A DNA stretch of 64,000 nucleotides from Pukyongia salina (GTDB lineage: Bacteria; Bacteroidota; Bacteroidia; Flavobacteriales; Flavobacteriaceae), in the NCBI RefSeq assembly GCF_002966125.1, contig NZ_CP027062.1, forward strand, positions 2,356,001-2,420,000, read 5' to 3'. The notes below the pieces were generated by a model. It saw only the letters and a list, made by a program, of their open reading frames with translations, was not told the DNA's origin and ran no database searches. Below are positions 9,724-18,813 of the stretch, piece after piece. Numbering within the stretch: position 1 is the stretch's first letter; each line of letters opens with the position of its first letter. The position numbers were made by a program, and so were the translations under genes.

Positions 9724-10137
9724 CTAGTCGAAAGGTTGCAGATCTGGCTCCAGATATGTGGTTCGAGCTTCTTCTGAATCGAAAATATTGAACGCATAGT
9801 GATAACCAAGAAGATCCCGAAATTCGAAAAGTAATCGTGGAAATTCATCGATGAAATCTCTGAAGTTGTCCGACTTGGACTTCAGTATAAAATGAAAAAC
9901 TGCCCGAATTGCAGCAATAGTAACAGTTTTATTATACTTGGTTTCTTCGTTGTTCAGCTTAGTAAAAGCCTCTAACTGAGATGTGATATTTTCGATCGCA
10001 TTTTCTAATCCGTATTTAGTGATATGAATCCATGCGAGACGTAAATGAGCTTCATGGGTGAAATAGCTTGGATGTAACAAGCCATGCTTAAACTGCTTTT
10101 CAAAAGCGGCGTCTGAAAATTGATAATGCGGCTCCAT
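9724..10137 (-). CDS. Conserved-looking hypothetical protein, 137 aa
   Basis: I do not recognise this family. The protein is soluble, without signal peptide or membrane segment. It is mostly helical by composition, with HPSYFTHEAHLRLAWIHI near the N-terminus, a basic helix and an acidic, aromatic-rich C-terminal half. Its stop lies 3 nt from the end of the convergent YciO-type gene. Coding is supported by a full-length ATG frame fitting exactly between neighbours. Function unknown. Confidence 0.75.
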   Translation of the reverse strand: MEPHYQFSDAAFEKQFKHGLLHPSYFTHEAHLRLAWIHITKYGLENAIENITSQLEAFTKLNNEETKYNKTVTIAAIRAVFHFILKSKSDNFRDFIDEFPRLLFEFRDLLGYHYAFNIFDSEEARTTYLEPDLQPFD

Positions 10138-10230
10138 TTTTATTATTATTGGTTAGTAGGGGGAGTCTTTCATATAAGTAGACGATCTCTCGCTAAAGCT
10201 GTTACATACTTTTCAAAAAAAAATAATAAA

Positions 10231-10259
10231 ATAAAAAACCCGAACGATTGTTCGGGTTT
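10231..10259 (-). terminator. Intrinsic terminator of the OmpA lipoprotein gene
   Basis: A perfect 10-bp stem (10236-10245 with 10250-10259, loop GATT) lies 23 nt past the stop of the minus-strand OmpA gene. On that strand it is followed by an uninterrupted run of T. Confidence 0.85.
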
Positions 10260-10282
10260 GATACGTTTAATGATCCTTTTTC

Positions 10283-11146
10283 TTAGTTGCCATCTATGGC
10301 AGACAAAGTTTCCAGTTCTTCTTCGATCATGGTATAGAATTGATCGATCTTAGGTAGAACAAGGATTTTAGTCCTTCTGTTGGTAGCACGGTTTTCCGCA
10401 GTGCTGTTATCTACTAACGGTACGTGTTCACCACGCCCGGCAGCGATCAGTTGAGAAGGTCTTACGCCTAATTCCTGTAATTTTCTTACTACTGCTGTAG
10501 AACGTTTTACACTAAGGTCCCAGTTATCCAGTAGTACTCCGCTTTTGTATGGTACTGTGTCTGTGTGACCTTCAACCATAGCTTCAAAATCAGGCTTGCT
10601 GTTGATAACGGTGGCTACCTTGCCCAAGATCTCGTTTGCTCTTGAAGATAGTTCGTAGGATCCGGAACGGAATAATACCTTATCGGAAAGTGAGATGAAA
10701 ACTACACCTTTCTCAACATTGATCTCAATGTCGGGATCGTTAAGTCCAACTTCTTTCTTCAAACTGGTTACGAGCGCAAGGGTAACGCTATCCTTTTTGT
10801 TAAGGGCATCCTGTAATCTGGAGATCTTAAGATCTTTCTCCTTAAGGCTTTCCAAAGATTTTTCAAGATTTGTCGCACCTTGCTGAGTAAGCATGGTTAG
10901 TTCCTTAGAGCTTTGAATAAGGTCCTGGTTCGTTTTACGCAGATCGGCTAATCGCTCCTCCAGAGATTGAACTCTGGTTAAAGCTGCTGCTTTATCGGTA
11001 AGGCAGCTGTTTAATTTTACCGTTGCTGTATTTAATAGATCTTGTGTTTTCTTTTGTTTTGCTTCGAGTTCGGCGTACTGTTTTTTAGACACACAAGAGG
11101 TGAATAACAGTCCCGTACACGCGGCTAGTATTAAGAGCTTTTTCAT
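10283..11146 (-). CDS. OmpA family outer-membrane lipoprotein
   Basis: 287 aa from the ATG at 11146; the frame extends 9 codons further but the signal peptide begins here. A lipobox LLFTSC places the lipidated Cys at residue 18. A long coiled coil (about 20-130) leads to an OmpA C-terminal peptidoglycan-binding domain (about 150-275) with VEGHTDTVP, NWDLSVKRSTAVV and NRATNRRTKI. It probably tethers the outer membrane to peptidoglycan. It has its own terminator downstream and appears monocistronic. Confidence 0.92.
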   Translation of the reverse strand: MKKLLILAACTGLLFTSCVSKKQYAELEAKQKKTQDLLNTATVKLNSCLTDKAAALTRVQSLEERLADLRKTNQDLIQSSKELTMLTQQGATNLEKSLESLKEKDLKISRLQDALNKKDSVTLALVTSLKKEVGLNDPDIEINVEKGVVFISLSDKVLFRSGSYELSSRANEILGKVATVINSKPDFEAMVEGHTDTVPYKSGVLLDNWDLSVKRSTAVVRKLQELGVRPSQLIAAGRGEHVPLVDNSTAENRATNRRTKILVLPKIDQFYTMIEEELETLSAIDGN

Positions 11147-11230
11147 GTTATGATTATTTATTTGGTTGATCAAAATTATGAATTAGGAAGGCTCCAAATT
11201 CAGTGTTAACAATAATTTAAGTAAAAATTA

Positions 11231-12223
11231 TCAGAGTTCGTTAAAGTTACGTTTTTTTAGAATATAGTACCGCCAAACCACCGACTTTATTTTCGAATAA
11301 TCCAGTGTTGTAGCGTGTTTCTTACGTTTTTTTAAGAATCTTGGGAAAAGGCCGTAGAAACTAAAATGAGCCTTCAGAATGGCTAAAAAATGTCTAAACT
11401 TTCCTTTAAATAAAAATTGTAGCCCGGCAACTGCATCAAGGATCAATCGAAGAAAGATCAAACCATACACTTTGGGTCCTTTTACATTTTTCAGAAGCAT
11501 TAAAAGAGAGTTCCGAAAATTATAAAACGTTTTTGTTGGATGAGATACTTCCAGAGTGGCGCCTCCAACATGATAGACACTTGAGGACCCAACATACTTC
11601 ACCGTTCCTCCAGCCGCCTGAAGTCGCCAGCACAGATCGATCTCCTCCTGATGGGCAAAGAAATCCTCATCGAAACCCCGGGCCTCTTGAAAACTACTTC
11701 TCCTTACAAACAGGCAAGCTCCTGTCGCCCAGAATACAGGAATTATATCGTTGTACTGTCCACGGTCGGTTTCAATGGATTGAAATATCCTGCCACGACA
11801 ATACGGGTATCCCAATCTGTCGATAAAACCACCGGCAGCTCCGGCATATTCAAATTTAGACCTATCCTTATAATCCAGGATCTTAGGTTGTGCAGCCACT
11901 ACGTTGGGATCCTCCCTGAAAACAGAAACTACAGGCGTAAGCCATCCGTTTGTCACTTCTACATCGCTATTGAGCAATACAAAAATATCCTCGGCAAGAG
12001 TATTTAATGCCTGGTTGTATCCCCGGGCATATCCTCCATTCTCCTTGTTTTGTATAATTTTTACTGAAGGGAAATTATTCATTACATACCGTACCGAATC
12101 ATCTGTAGAAGCGTTGTCTGCCACATATACATTTGCTTCGGAAGAGTATTTCACCACCGAAGGCAGGAATTGCTCCAGCAAAGCTCTTCCATTCCAGTTT
12201 AAGATCACAACGGCTATGGTCAT
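11231..12223 (-). CDS. Glycosyltransferase family 2 protein
   Basis: 330 aa. The GT-A fold is visible from the N-terminus: VVILNWNGRALLEQFLPS, VYVADNASTDDSV, a DxD-like VLLNSDVEV (about residues 82-90), and later FDEDFFAHQEEIDLCWRL, typical of rhamnosyl- and related GT2 transferases. The C-terminal third (about 240-300) is amphipathic or membrane-associated and Lys-rich. It likely transfers a sugar from a nucleotide donor to a cell-surface glycan at the cytoplasmic membrane; donor and acceptor are unknown. There is no other glycan gene nearby. Confidence 0.9.
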   Translation of the reverse strand: MTIAVVILNWNGRALLEQFLPSVVKYSSEANVYVADNASTDDSVRYVMNNFPSVKIIQNKENGGYARGYNQALNTLAEDIFVLLNSDVEVTNGWLTPVVSVFREDPNVVAAQPKILDYKDRSKFEYAGAAGGFIDRLGYPYCRGRIFQSIETDRGQYNDIIPVFWATGACLFVRRSSFQEARGFDEDFFAHQEEIDLCWRLQAAGGTVKYVGSSSVYHVGGATLEVSHPTKTFYNFRNSLLMLLKNVKGPKVYGLIFLRLILDAVAGLQFLFKGKFRHFLAILKAHFSFYGLFPRFLKKRKKHATTLDYSKIKSVVWRYYILKKRNFNEL

Positions 12224-12241
12224 AAGGACAAAGTAAAGAGT

Positions 12242-12691
12242 TTATTTTTTATCATTAGGTGGAAGCGATCGCAAAAACAGATAACGGTCTTCGTCATAAT
12301 CCATTTTGCAGTAGAAGTGTTTCAGGCCGTTGCTCACCATTAGATAATTGGCGTCCAGGACAAAGTTATAACGGGCGATCTGGTTGAATGTCTCCTGGGT
12401 AATATCTACATTGGGCGCTTTACATTCTATTATGATGTGGATACTGCCATCGGGCTTGAAAACAACAATATCGTATCGTTTGGTGGTTTTATGAACTGTG
12501 ATCTGCTTTTCAACATTTATGTGAGATAATGGATAACCCAGCTCGTTGTGGAGGTAATGTACTGTGTGTTGTCGCACCCATTCTTCCGGATTGAGAACTA
12601 CAAATTTTTTTCTGATCACATCAAAGATCAACGGTTTGTTTTCCCTATTTTTGAAACGAAATTTATAGTCTGGAAAATTGAGCTGCTGCAT
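12242..12691 (-). CDS. Orphan type I restriction HsdR N-terminal domain protein
   Basis: 149 aa from the ATG at 12691; the frame extends 25 codons upstream but MQQLNFPDYKFRFK is the usual family start. It is a stand-alone HSDR_N_2 domain with a PD-(D/E)xK-type core: RYDIVVF, then IHIIIECKAPNV. It has no helicase or HsdM/HsdS partner here. Such single-domain proteins are common in Bacteroidota next to holA, as here (divergent, 193 nt away). Whether it cuts DNA is unknown; the catalytic residues look intact. Confidence 0.85.
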   Translation of the reverse strand: MQQLNFPDYKFRFKNRENKPLIFDVIRKKFVVLNPEEWVRQHTVHYLHNELGYPLSHINVEKQITVHKTTKRYDIVVFKPDGSIHIIIECKAPNVDITQETFNQIARYNFVLDANYLMVSNGLKHFYCKMDYDEDRYLFLRSLPPNDKK

Positions 12692-12884
12692 ACCGCAAAG
12701 GTAGTAAAATGCCTCATCCAATGTACTCTTGAGCGGGTTGAAAGATAAAGTTACAAGGGTGGTCAAGCCAGAAGGAAGATCAATATATTAAAACTAATAT
12801 ATAGTCTTATAAAATATTTATTGGTTCATGAAATAAATCTGTGATCGAACCGAATAGAGATTTATTTTTAAACAGAACATTAGC

Positions 12885-13889
12885 GTGCCCATAGAGAAAG
12901 CCAAGCAGATAATCAAAGATATTCAACAAGGTAATATAGCTCCCATTTATTTTTTAATGGGGGAAGAGCCATATTATATTGATGGAATTAGTGCGTTTAT
13001 AGAGGATAGCATTCTTTCTGAAGAAGAGAAAAGTTTCAACCAGGTGGTTCTATATGGGAGGGATGTAAGCATAGACGATATTATAAGTAATGCCAAGCGA
13101 TATCCAATGATGGCCGAACGCCAGGTGGTCATTGTAAAAGAAGCTCAGGACCTGTCAAGAACTATAGAAAACCTGCTTCCTTATGCCGAAAATCCACAAC
13201 CTAGTACTGTGTTGGTGATTTGTTATAAATATAAAAAGCTCGATGCTCGAAAAAAGCTCTCCAAAACGATCCAGAAAAATGGAGTACTATTCGAGAGTAA
13301 GAAATTATACGAAAACCAGATCCCGGATTGGATTAGAAGGGTCCTCGCAGGCAAAGGATACACAATTACTCCCAAGGCGGCCCAAATGCTTACCGAATTC
13401 CTTGGTAACGACCTTGGAAAGGTAAATAACGAACTGGAAAAACTTCAGCTCATCTTACCTCAGGGATCACAGATCACCCCCCAGTTAGTAGAAGAGAATA
13501 TCGGGATAAGTAAGGACTTTAACAACTTCGAGTTACAAAATGCCATTGGGTCCAGAAACATCACCAAAGCCTTTACTATTGTACAGTATTTCGGTCAAAA
13601 TCCAAAAAATCATCCATTGGTAATGACCGTGGCCTTACTTTATAGTTTCTTTTCAAAATTGCTGAAGTATCACGCCCTGAAGAATCCTGCCCATGCTGCT
13701 CGTGAATTGGGTGTGAGCCCTTATTTCATAAAAGATTATCAAACGGCAGCTCTTAATTACCCCATGAAAAAGGTAAGTAAGATCATAAGCGATATTCGGG
13801 AGATCGATATGAAAAGTAAAGGGGTAGGGGGAGCCAATATTCCGCAGGGAGATTTACTGAAGGAACTGCTGGTTAAGATTTTTGACTAA
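12885..13889 (+). CDS. holA: DNA polymerase III subunit delta
   Basis: 334 aa from a GTG start. N-terminal P-loop-like region (MGEEPYYIDGISAFIED), middle PQPSTVLVICYKYKKLDARKK-type segment, and the C-terminal helical collar (about 210-334) match the delta subunit of the clamp loader, which opens the beta clamp during replication. The end overlaps the convergent DUF6090 gene by 17 nt. Confidence 0.92.
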   Translation: MPIEKAKQIIKDIQQGNIAPIYFLMGEEPYYIDGISAFIEDSILSEEEKSFNQVVLYGRDVSIDDIISNAKRYPMMAERQVVIVKEAQDLSRTIENLLPYAENPQPSTVLVICYKYKKLDARKKLSKTIQKNGVLFESKKLYENQIPDWIRRVLAGKGYTITPKAAQMLTEFLGNDLGKVNNELEKLQLILPQGSQITPQLVEENIGISKDFNNFELQNAIGSRNITKAFTIVQYFGQNPKNHPLVMTVALLYSFFSKLLKYHALKNPAHAARELGVSPYFIKDYQTAALNYPMKKVSKIISDIREIDMKSKGVGGANIPQGDLLKELLVKIFD

Positions 13890-14610
13890 GATCGCCTGTA
13901 TTCCTTTCCCTTATTCGTTTTAATACTTCTGTGGCATTCGTTTTATACGCCTTGAGCATGGTTAGGTAATTCTTGCATACAATTGCGTAGAAATATGCGA
14001 CTTTGTTCTTGTAGGTCTGGCTGTCCATATACTCGTATAGTCGAGGGTCTGGCTTTCCCGAAGTGACCGCACTAAACCAAGGCTGTTCGTCTCGCCATTC
14101 TTTTACATTTTCAATGGTAAAATCCTTAACCTCTTCCCCGAAATCGGATAACAATGCCCCAAAAGCATTGTAAAACTGCACGATCTCAACGGTTAAGGTA
14201 TCCTTTTCTTCCACCGAATCTACGATCTCCTTTAATTGAAGATAACCTTTGTCATTCATCTTAAACGGTGCATAGGTGCTAATTAAGTTAGGACAAAGCA
14301 TGCAGGTTTTATACGAATCTTGGTCGTATTTGTTGTTAATGATATCTCTGGCAACGACCTCCCTGGTTTCGTAATAACGAATTGTTGCACCTACCGCGAG
14401 CGTATCCTGCTCCAGATCGTAAGTTATGCTCTGCAACACGCCATTTATTAATTTGTCGTTTTTCCGTTCTTCGTTATAGTTATTTATTTGAAGAGCAATT
14501 AATATCCCGGCAACAACAAGTACAATTTCTCCCAGGGCGTAAAGTAAGTAGCGTCCTATTCTTTTATTATTGAAGGATCTTAATTTAAGGGATTTGGTAA
14601 ATAAGGGCAT
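13873..14610 (-). CDS. DUF6090 family single-pass membrane protein
   Basis: 245 aa. A basic cytoplasmic N-terminus (MPLFTKSLKLRSFNNKRIGR) leads into one transmembrane helix with the family signature LLYALGEIVLVVAGILIALQ, then INNYNEERKND and a helical soluble domain with two Cys (CMLCPN). The family is frequent in Flavobacteriia and uncharacterised. It follows the DoxX gene by 2 nt, so the two are probably cotranscribed. Confidence 0.85.
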   Translation of the reverse strand: MPLFTKSLKLRSFNNKRIGRYLLYALGEIVLVVAGILIALQINNYNEERKNDKLINGVLQSITYDLEQDTLAVGATIRYYETREVVARDIINNKYDQDSYKTCMLCPNLISTYAPFKMNDKGYLQLKEIVDSVEEKDTLTVEIVQFYNAFGALLSDFGEEVKDFTIENVKEWRDEQPWFSAVTSGKPDPRLYEYMDSQTYKNKVAYFYAIVCKNYLTMLKAYKTNATEVLKRIRERNTGDLSQKS

Positions 14611-14612
14611 AA

Positions 14613-14984
14613 TTATTTTTTATCTACTGAAAATTTACCGGCACCCACCAGGGCGATCACCAGGAAAGCAAAGCCATAAAGCAAGGCTTTCTCTTTACTT
14701 CCGAAGGGGTCGTCACCATGTATCACAAAGGCAGCAACGGCCATGGTGATAAAAGTTGGAATTGCGGCGAGTCGTGTTTTATAACCGATGATTATTAATA
14801 ATGGGCAGATCACTTCTGTAATGATAGCCAGTATTTTAGTAAGGGGTTCACCTATTCCGAAGGGATCTCCAAAACCAAAGTCACCTTGTAGAACATCCCA
14901 TAATTTCGGAATGCCATGTACGAGCATTAAACCGGAGAAACTAATTCGTAAAATAAGTAGGCCAAAATGATGAGTGGATGTCAT
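14613..14984 (-). CDS. DoxX family membrane protein
   Basis: 123 aa with four predicted transmembrane helices. The DoxX signature is seen in LILRISFSGLMLVHGIPKL and in the final helix before VDKK. DoxX proteins are small quinone- or redox-associated membrane proteins with roles mostly unproven. It precedes the DUF6090 gene by 2 nt. A second, unrelated DoxX gene lies near 23.3 kb. Confidence 0.88.
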   Translation of the reverse strand: MTSTHHFGLLILRISFSGLMLVHGIPKLWDVLQGDFGFGDPFGIGEPLTKILAIITEVICPLLIIIGYKTRLAAIPTFITMAVAAFVIHGDDPFGSKEKALLYGFAFLVIALVGAGKFSVDKK

Positions 14985-15106
14985 AAGTAGTATAAATTTT
15001 GTTTGGTTCGAGGATAAAAGTAGTAAAACAAATGGAAATGCAGTCTGATATATTTAGTTGACGAATGTAGATCGATTACCTATTTAAAAATTCCTGGGAC
15101 TATACT

Positions 15107-15136
15107 TTTTACAGGAGAATTAATAACGTATTTTTG
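15107..15136 (+). promoter_or_regulatory. Bacteroidota-type promoter of menA
   Basis: A -7 element TATTTTTG (15129-15136) fits TAnnTTTG exactly and a T-rich -33 element TTTT lies 18 nt upstream. Transcription would start near 15143. That excludes the upstream TTG at 15134 and supports the ATG at 15158 as the menA start. Confidence 0.55.
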
Positions 15137-15157
15137 CGCTGTATTAATGAATCGTAC

Positions 15158-16060
15158 ATGTCTAAAGTTAAAGCCTGGATCTCGGCTGCACGACTACGAA
15201 CATTGCCTTTATCTGTTTCGGGTATCCTTACAGGCAGTGCTGCGGCCTATGCCGGCGGATTTTTCAAACTCCCTGTATTTTTACTCGCCATAGCCACCAC
15301 CTTAGGCTTTCAGGTGCTTTCCAATTTTGCCAATGATTACGGTGATGGTCTAAAAGGCACAGATAATAAGGAACGCGTGGGTCCGGCAAGGGCCTTTCAG
15401 AGCGGACTATTAAAAGCCCGTGAATTAAAGCGGGGGATGATAATTACTACAATTATCACTTTGTTACTCGCCAGTTTACTGATCTTTTATGCCTTCGGAA
15501 ATGAAAACTTCCTGCTTTCTTTTATCTTTTTTAACCTGGGAATTGCAGCCGTGATCGCCGCAATAACATATACCGTTGGTAGATCTGCCTATGGCTATCG
15601 GGCAATGGGAGATCTCTTTGTTTTTGTTTTCTTCGGAATAGTAGGGGTGATGGGTAGCTACTTCCTTTACTCGCAAAGTATGGGGGAACACATAGTCCTC
15701 CCTGCCATCACTATTGGTCTGTTAAGTACAGCTGTATTGAACCTGAATAATATGAGGGACAGGATTAGTGATGCTAAGGTGAACAAAAATACCCTAGCCG
15801 TGATCCTTGGTGCGGAACGGGTTAAGTTCTATCATCTGGCTCTTATTGTAATTGCTTTATGTTCGGCCGTGGTCTATTTATGGCTGGAGTTCACCGGATG
15901 GCCCCACTTTATTCCCTTGATAGCATTTATTCCCTTACTATTGAATGTGATAAAAGTTTTGAAAACCAAAGATGCTACCACCCTGGACCCGGAATTAAAG
16001 AAGGTGGCTTTAAGTACCTTTCTTTTCTCCTTGCTGTTATTTGCATCAAACTTCATTTAA
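15158..16060 (+). CDS. menA: 1,4-dihydroxy-2-naphthoate polyprenyltransferase
   Basis: 300 aa, UbiA superfamily, about eight or nine transmembrane helices. It carries the prenyl-diphosphate/Mg site NDYGDGLKGTDNKERVGPAR and a second conserved segment NLNNMRDRISDAKVNKNTLA. It attaches the isoprenoid tail to DHNA to form demethylmenaquinone in the cytoplasmic membrane. It starts a plus-strand run with menC and menE, separated by two genes not known to be part of menaquinone synthesis. Confidence 0.93.
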   Translation: MSKVKAWISAARLRTLPLSVSGILTGSAAAYAGGFFKLPVFLLAIATTLGFQVLSNFANDYGDGLKGTDNKERVGPARAFQSGLLKARELKRGMIITTIITLLLASLLIFYAFGNENFLLSFIFFNLGIAAVIAAITYTVGRSAYGYRAMGDLFVFVFFGIVGVMGSYFLYSQSMGEHIVLPAITIGLLSTAVLNLNNMRDRISDAKVNKNTLAVILGAERVKFYHLALIVIALCSAVVYLWLEFTGWPHFIPLIAFIPLLLNVIKVLKTKDATTLDPELKKVALSTFLFSLLLFASNFI

Positions 16061-16088
16061 GTTTATCTTTCTGTAAAATTAATTTCCA

Positions 16089-16769
16089 ATGAAGATCACT
16101 TTTTACGGTCATAATAGCCTGGCCATTCAGGTTGCCAACAAACATATTATAATCGATCCTTTCATTAGTGGGAACCCTTTATCCAAGGATAAGGTTGATA
16201 TAAATTCACTAAAGGCAGATTTCATTTTATTAACACATGCGCATCAGGACCATACTCTGGACGCCGAAGCAATTGCCCTTAATACCGGGGCAACTATAGT
16301 AAGTAATTATGAGATTGCGATGCACTATGAGGCAAAGGGGTGTACGGTTCACCCAATGAATCACGGCGGGAACTGGCAATTCGATTTTGGTAATGTAAAA
16401 TATGTGAATGCCATTCACACATCTTCGTTTCCCGATGGGAGCTATGGAGGTCAACCGGGAGGATTTGTGATCGAAGGAGAACATAAGAATATTTATATCG
16501 CGGGAGATACGGCGCTCACTATGGATATGAAGTTAATCCCCATGCAGACCAAACTTGATCTTGCAATTTTACCAATTGGCGACAATTTCACAATGGGAAT
16601 AGACGATGCTATAATTGCCAGTGATTTTTTAGATTGTGATAAGGTCCTGGGCGTTCACTACGATACGTTTGGATATATCGAAATAGACCACGACCTCGCC
16701 AAACGCAAATTTTACGATGCCGGGAAAGATCTTATGTTGTTGGAAATTGGCGAGTCCATCGAACTTTAG
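16089..16769 (+). CDS. UPF0173-type metal-dependent hydrolase (MBL fold)
   Basis: 226 aa. The metallo-beta-lactamase metal site is present: THAHQDHTLD, then HTSSFP, AGDTALTMD and GVHYDTF. The length and N-terminus (MKITFYGHNSLAIQV) match the UPF0173/YtkL family, whose substrate is not established. It sits 28 nt after menA, collinear with the menaquinone genes, so cotranscription is likely. Confidence 0.88.
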   Translation: MKITFYGHNSLAIQVANKHIIIDPFISGNPLSKDKVDINSLKADFILLTHAHQDHTLDAEAIALNTGATIVSNYEIAMHYEAKGCTVHPMNHGGNWQFDFGNVKYVNAIHTSSFPDGSYGGQPGGFVIEGEHKNIYIAGDTALTMDMKLIPMQTKLDLAILPIGDNFTMGIDDAIIASDFLDCDKVLGVHYDTFGYIEIDHDLAKRKFYDAGKDLMLLEIGESIEL

Positions 16770-16808
16770 TATGTTTAGAATCCCACGACAAAATAAGGGT
16801 ATCCTTTT

Positions 16809-17855
16809 ATGATAAACGCCTCCTTTAAAAAGCACCGGCTTGTGTTTAAAAAAGCCAGTGGCACCTCGAGAGGTATTTTAACTACCAAGGATACTTGGTA
16901 CCTTATTCTGCGAGATGATGAGAGGTTTGGGATAGGAGAATGTGGTATGTTCAGGGGGCTAAGTGTGGATGACAGACCAGATTTCGAACAAAAACTACAG
17001 TGGGTCTGTGATCAAATTCACATGGGGGAGCAAGAACTTTTGCAGGCTCTAATTGAATTTCCTGCTATACAAATAGGTGTTGAAACAGCCTTTCGCTCCC
17101 TTCGATCGGATGACCCGTTTCAAATTTTTCCTTCCCAATTTTCAAAGGGAAAGGAATCCATAGCTATCAACGGACTTATTTGGATGGGAAGTGCTTCCTA
17201 TATGCGAGAACAGATCAAAGAAAAACTTGATCAGGGATTCAATTGTATTAAAATGAAGATAGGTGCGATCGATTTCGAAACAGAGCTATCACTTTTACAA
17301 TCTATCCGCAGCGAATTCAACCAATCGGACGTAGAACTACGAGTCGATGCCAACGGAGCTTTCCACCCCAAAGATGCTTTAGAGAAGTTAAAACGGTTGT
17401 CTGAATTTCAAATCCATTCTATCGAGCAGCCCATCAAAGCCGGTCAGACAGAAGAAATGGCCAATTTGTGTGCTCGTTCACCCCTGGCCATTGCATTGGA
17501 TGAAGAGCTAATAGGTGTGGTAGATTCCGAAGAAAAAAAACATCTAATAAACACCATAAAACCTCAATATATCATACTTAAACCTAGTCTTATCGGAGGC
17601 TTTGGAGGCAGTGACGAATGGATAGAAATAGCCGAACAAAATCACGCGGGCTGGTGGGTCACATCGGCTCTGGAAAGTAATGTAGGATTAAACGCTATTT
17701 CGCAGTACACCTTCATAAAAAATAGTAAATTGCCACAAGGATTGGGAACGGGAAGTTTGTTTACCAACAACGTCCCATCACCACTTACAGTTAATAATGG
17801 ACGGCTTCAATATATCGGCGGGAAACCATGGAACGTCGAACTGTTGAAGCTCTAA
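16809..17855 (+). CDS. menC: o-succinylbenzoate synthase
   Basis: 348 aa, enolase superfamily. The catalytic set is visible: KMKIG (Lys base), VDANGAF (metal Asp), SIEQP (metal Glu), LDEEL (metal acid) and ILKPSLIGG (second Lys). It dehydrates SHCHC to o-succinylbenzoate in menaquinone synthesis. Its position between menA and menE supports this role over dipeptide epimerase activity. Confidence 0.92.
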   Translation: MINASFKKHRLVFKKASGTSRGILTTKDTWYLILRDDERFGIGECGMFRGLSVDDRPDFEQKLQWVCDQIHMGEQELLQALIEFPAIQIGVETAFRSLRSDDPFQIFPSQFSKGKESIAINGLIWMGSASYMREQIKEKLDQGFNCIKMKIGAIDFETELSLLQSIRSEFNQSDVELRVDANGAFHPKDALEKLKRLSEFQIHSIEQPIKAGQTEEMANLCARSPLAIALDEELIGVVDSEEKKHLINTIKPQYIILKPSLIGGFGGSDEWIEIAEQNHAGWWVTSALESNVGLNAISQYTFIKNSKLPQGLGTGSLFTNNVPSPLTVNNGRLQYIGGKPWNVELLKL

Positions 17856-17869
17856 ATATTTATAGGAAA

Positions 17870-18802
17870 ATGTACATAGCTCAGGCTTATAATCATTTAC
17901 ACGACTGGTGGCGTTATCTGCTGCCCATTGCGGGGTTATTAGGACTCTCCGCATTAAACTATGCGGTAATTTTACTATTGGATATCGACGTAGACACCAT
18001 CATAAAAGAAGAGATCGCAAAAAAAGGCTCCAATAGGGTTTTTCTTGAGAATATTGCGCCTATGGCGCTCTTTCTGGTCGCCCTCTTTGTATGGGTAAAA
18101 TATGTGCATAAACAATCTATTAGATCACTCACTACAGCAAGAAAGAAAATCGACTGGGGCAGGTTTTGGTTTGGTTTTGGGATCATAGCGGTAACCACGA
18201 TCGTACTTACCGGTATAGATTATTATGCCAACCCCGATGATTATGTCTTGCAGTTCGATCTCGTTCCCTTCTTATTCCTGGCTTTGATAGCTATCATTTT
18301 TATTCCATTGCAAACCAGTTTCGAGGAATATATGTTTCGTGGTTATCTCATGCAGGGGATAGGAGTACTGGCAAAGAACAAATGGGTGCCGCTGGTACTT
18401 ACATCGATCATTTTTGGAGGCTTACACTTCCTTAACCCCGAGGTGGAAAAACTGGGAAGCGTAATGATGGTCTACTACATTGGGACAGGATTCTTCCTTG
18501 GGATCATAACTTTAATGGATGACGGGCTGGAACTGGCCCTAGGGTTTCATGCTGGTAATAATCTTGTTGCGGCTTTATTGCTTACGGCAGACTGGACAGT
18601 GTTTCAAACAAATTCGGTCCTGAAAGATGTTTCCGAACCTTCTGCCGGTTTCGATATAATTGCTCCGGTATTTATAATTTATCCCATCTTTATAGGTATA
18701 ATGGCCTGGCGTTATAAATGGACAGGATGGAAAGACAAATTATTGGGTAAGGTAGAACCGCCGCCCCTTATTGAAGAAGACACTATAGATTACGTACATT
18801 AA
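17870..18802 (+). CDS. CPBP family intramembrane glutamic protease
   Basis: 310 aa, about eight transmembrane helices. The ABI/CPBP motifs are present: FEEYMFRGYL (EExxxR), GGLHFLNPE and LGFHAGNNL. The frame starts at 17828 inside menC, but the ATG at 17870, 15 nt after the menC stop, is the better start. Family members process membrane proteins or peptides; the substrate is unknown. It is embedded between menC and menE and likely cotranscribed with them. Confidence 0.88.
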   Translation: MYIAQAYNHLHDWWRYLLPIAGLLGLSALNYAVILLLDIDVDTIIKEEIAKKGSNRVFLENIAPMALFLVALFVWVKYVHKQSIRSLTTARKKIDWGRFWFGFGIIAVTTIVLTGIDYYANPDDYVLQFDLVPFLFLALIAIIFIPLQTSFEEYMFRGYLMQGIGVLAKNKWVPLVLTSIIFGGLHFLNPEVEKLGSVMMVYYIGTGFFLGIITLMDDGLELALGFHAGNNLVAALLLTADWTVFQTNSVLKDVSEPSAGFDIIAPVFIIYPIFIGIMAWRYKWTGWKDKLLGKVEPPPLIEEDTIDYVH

Positions 18803-18813
18803 TCCGGAAGACA

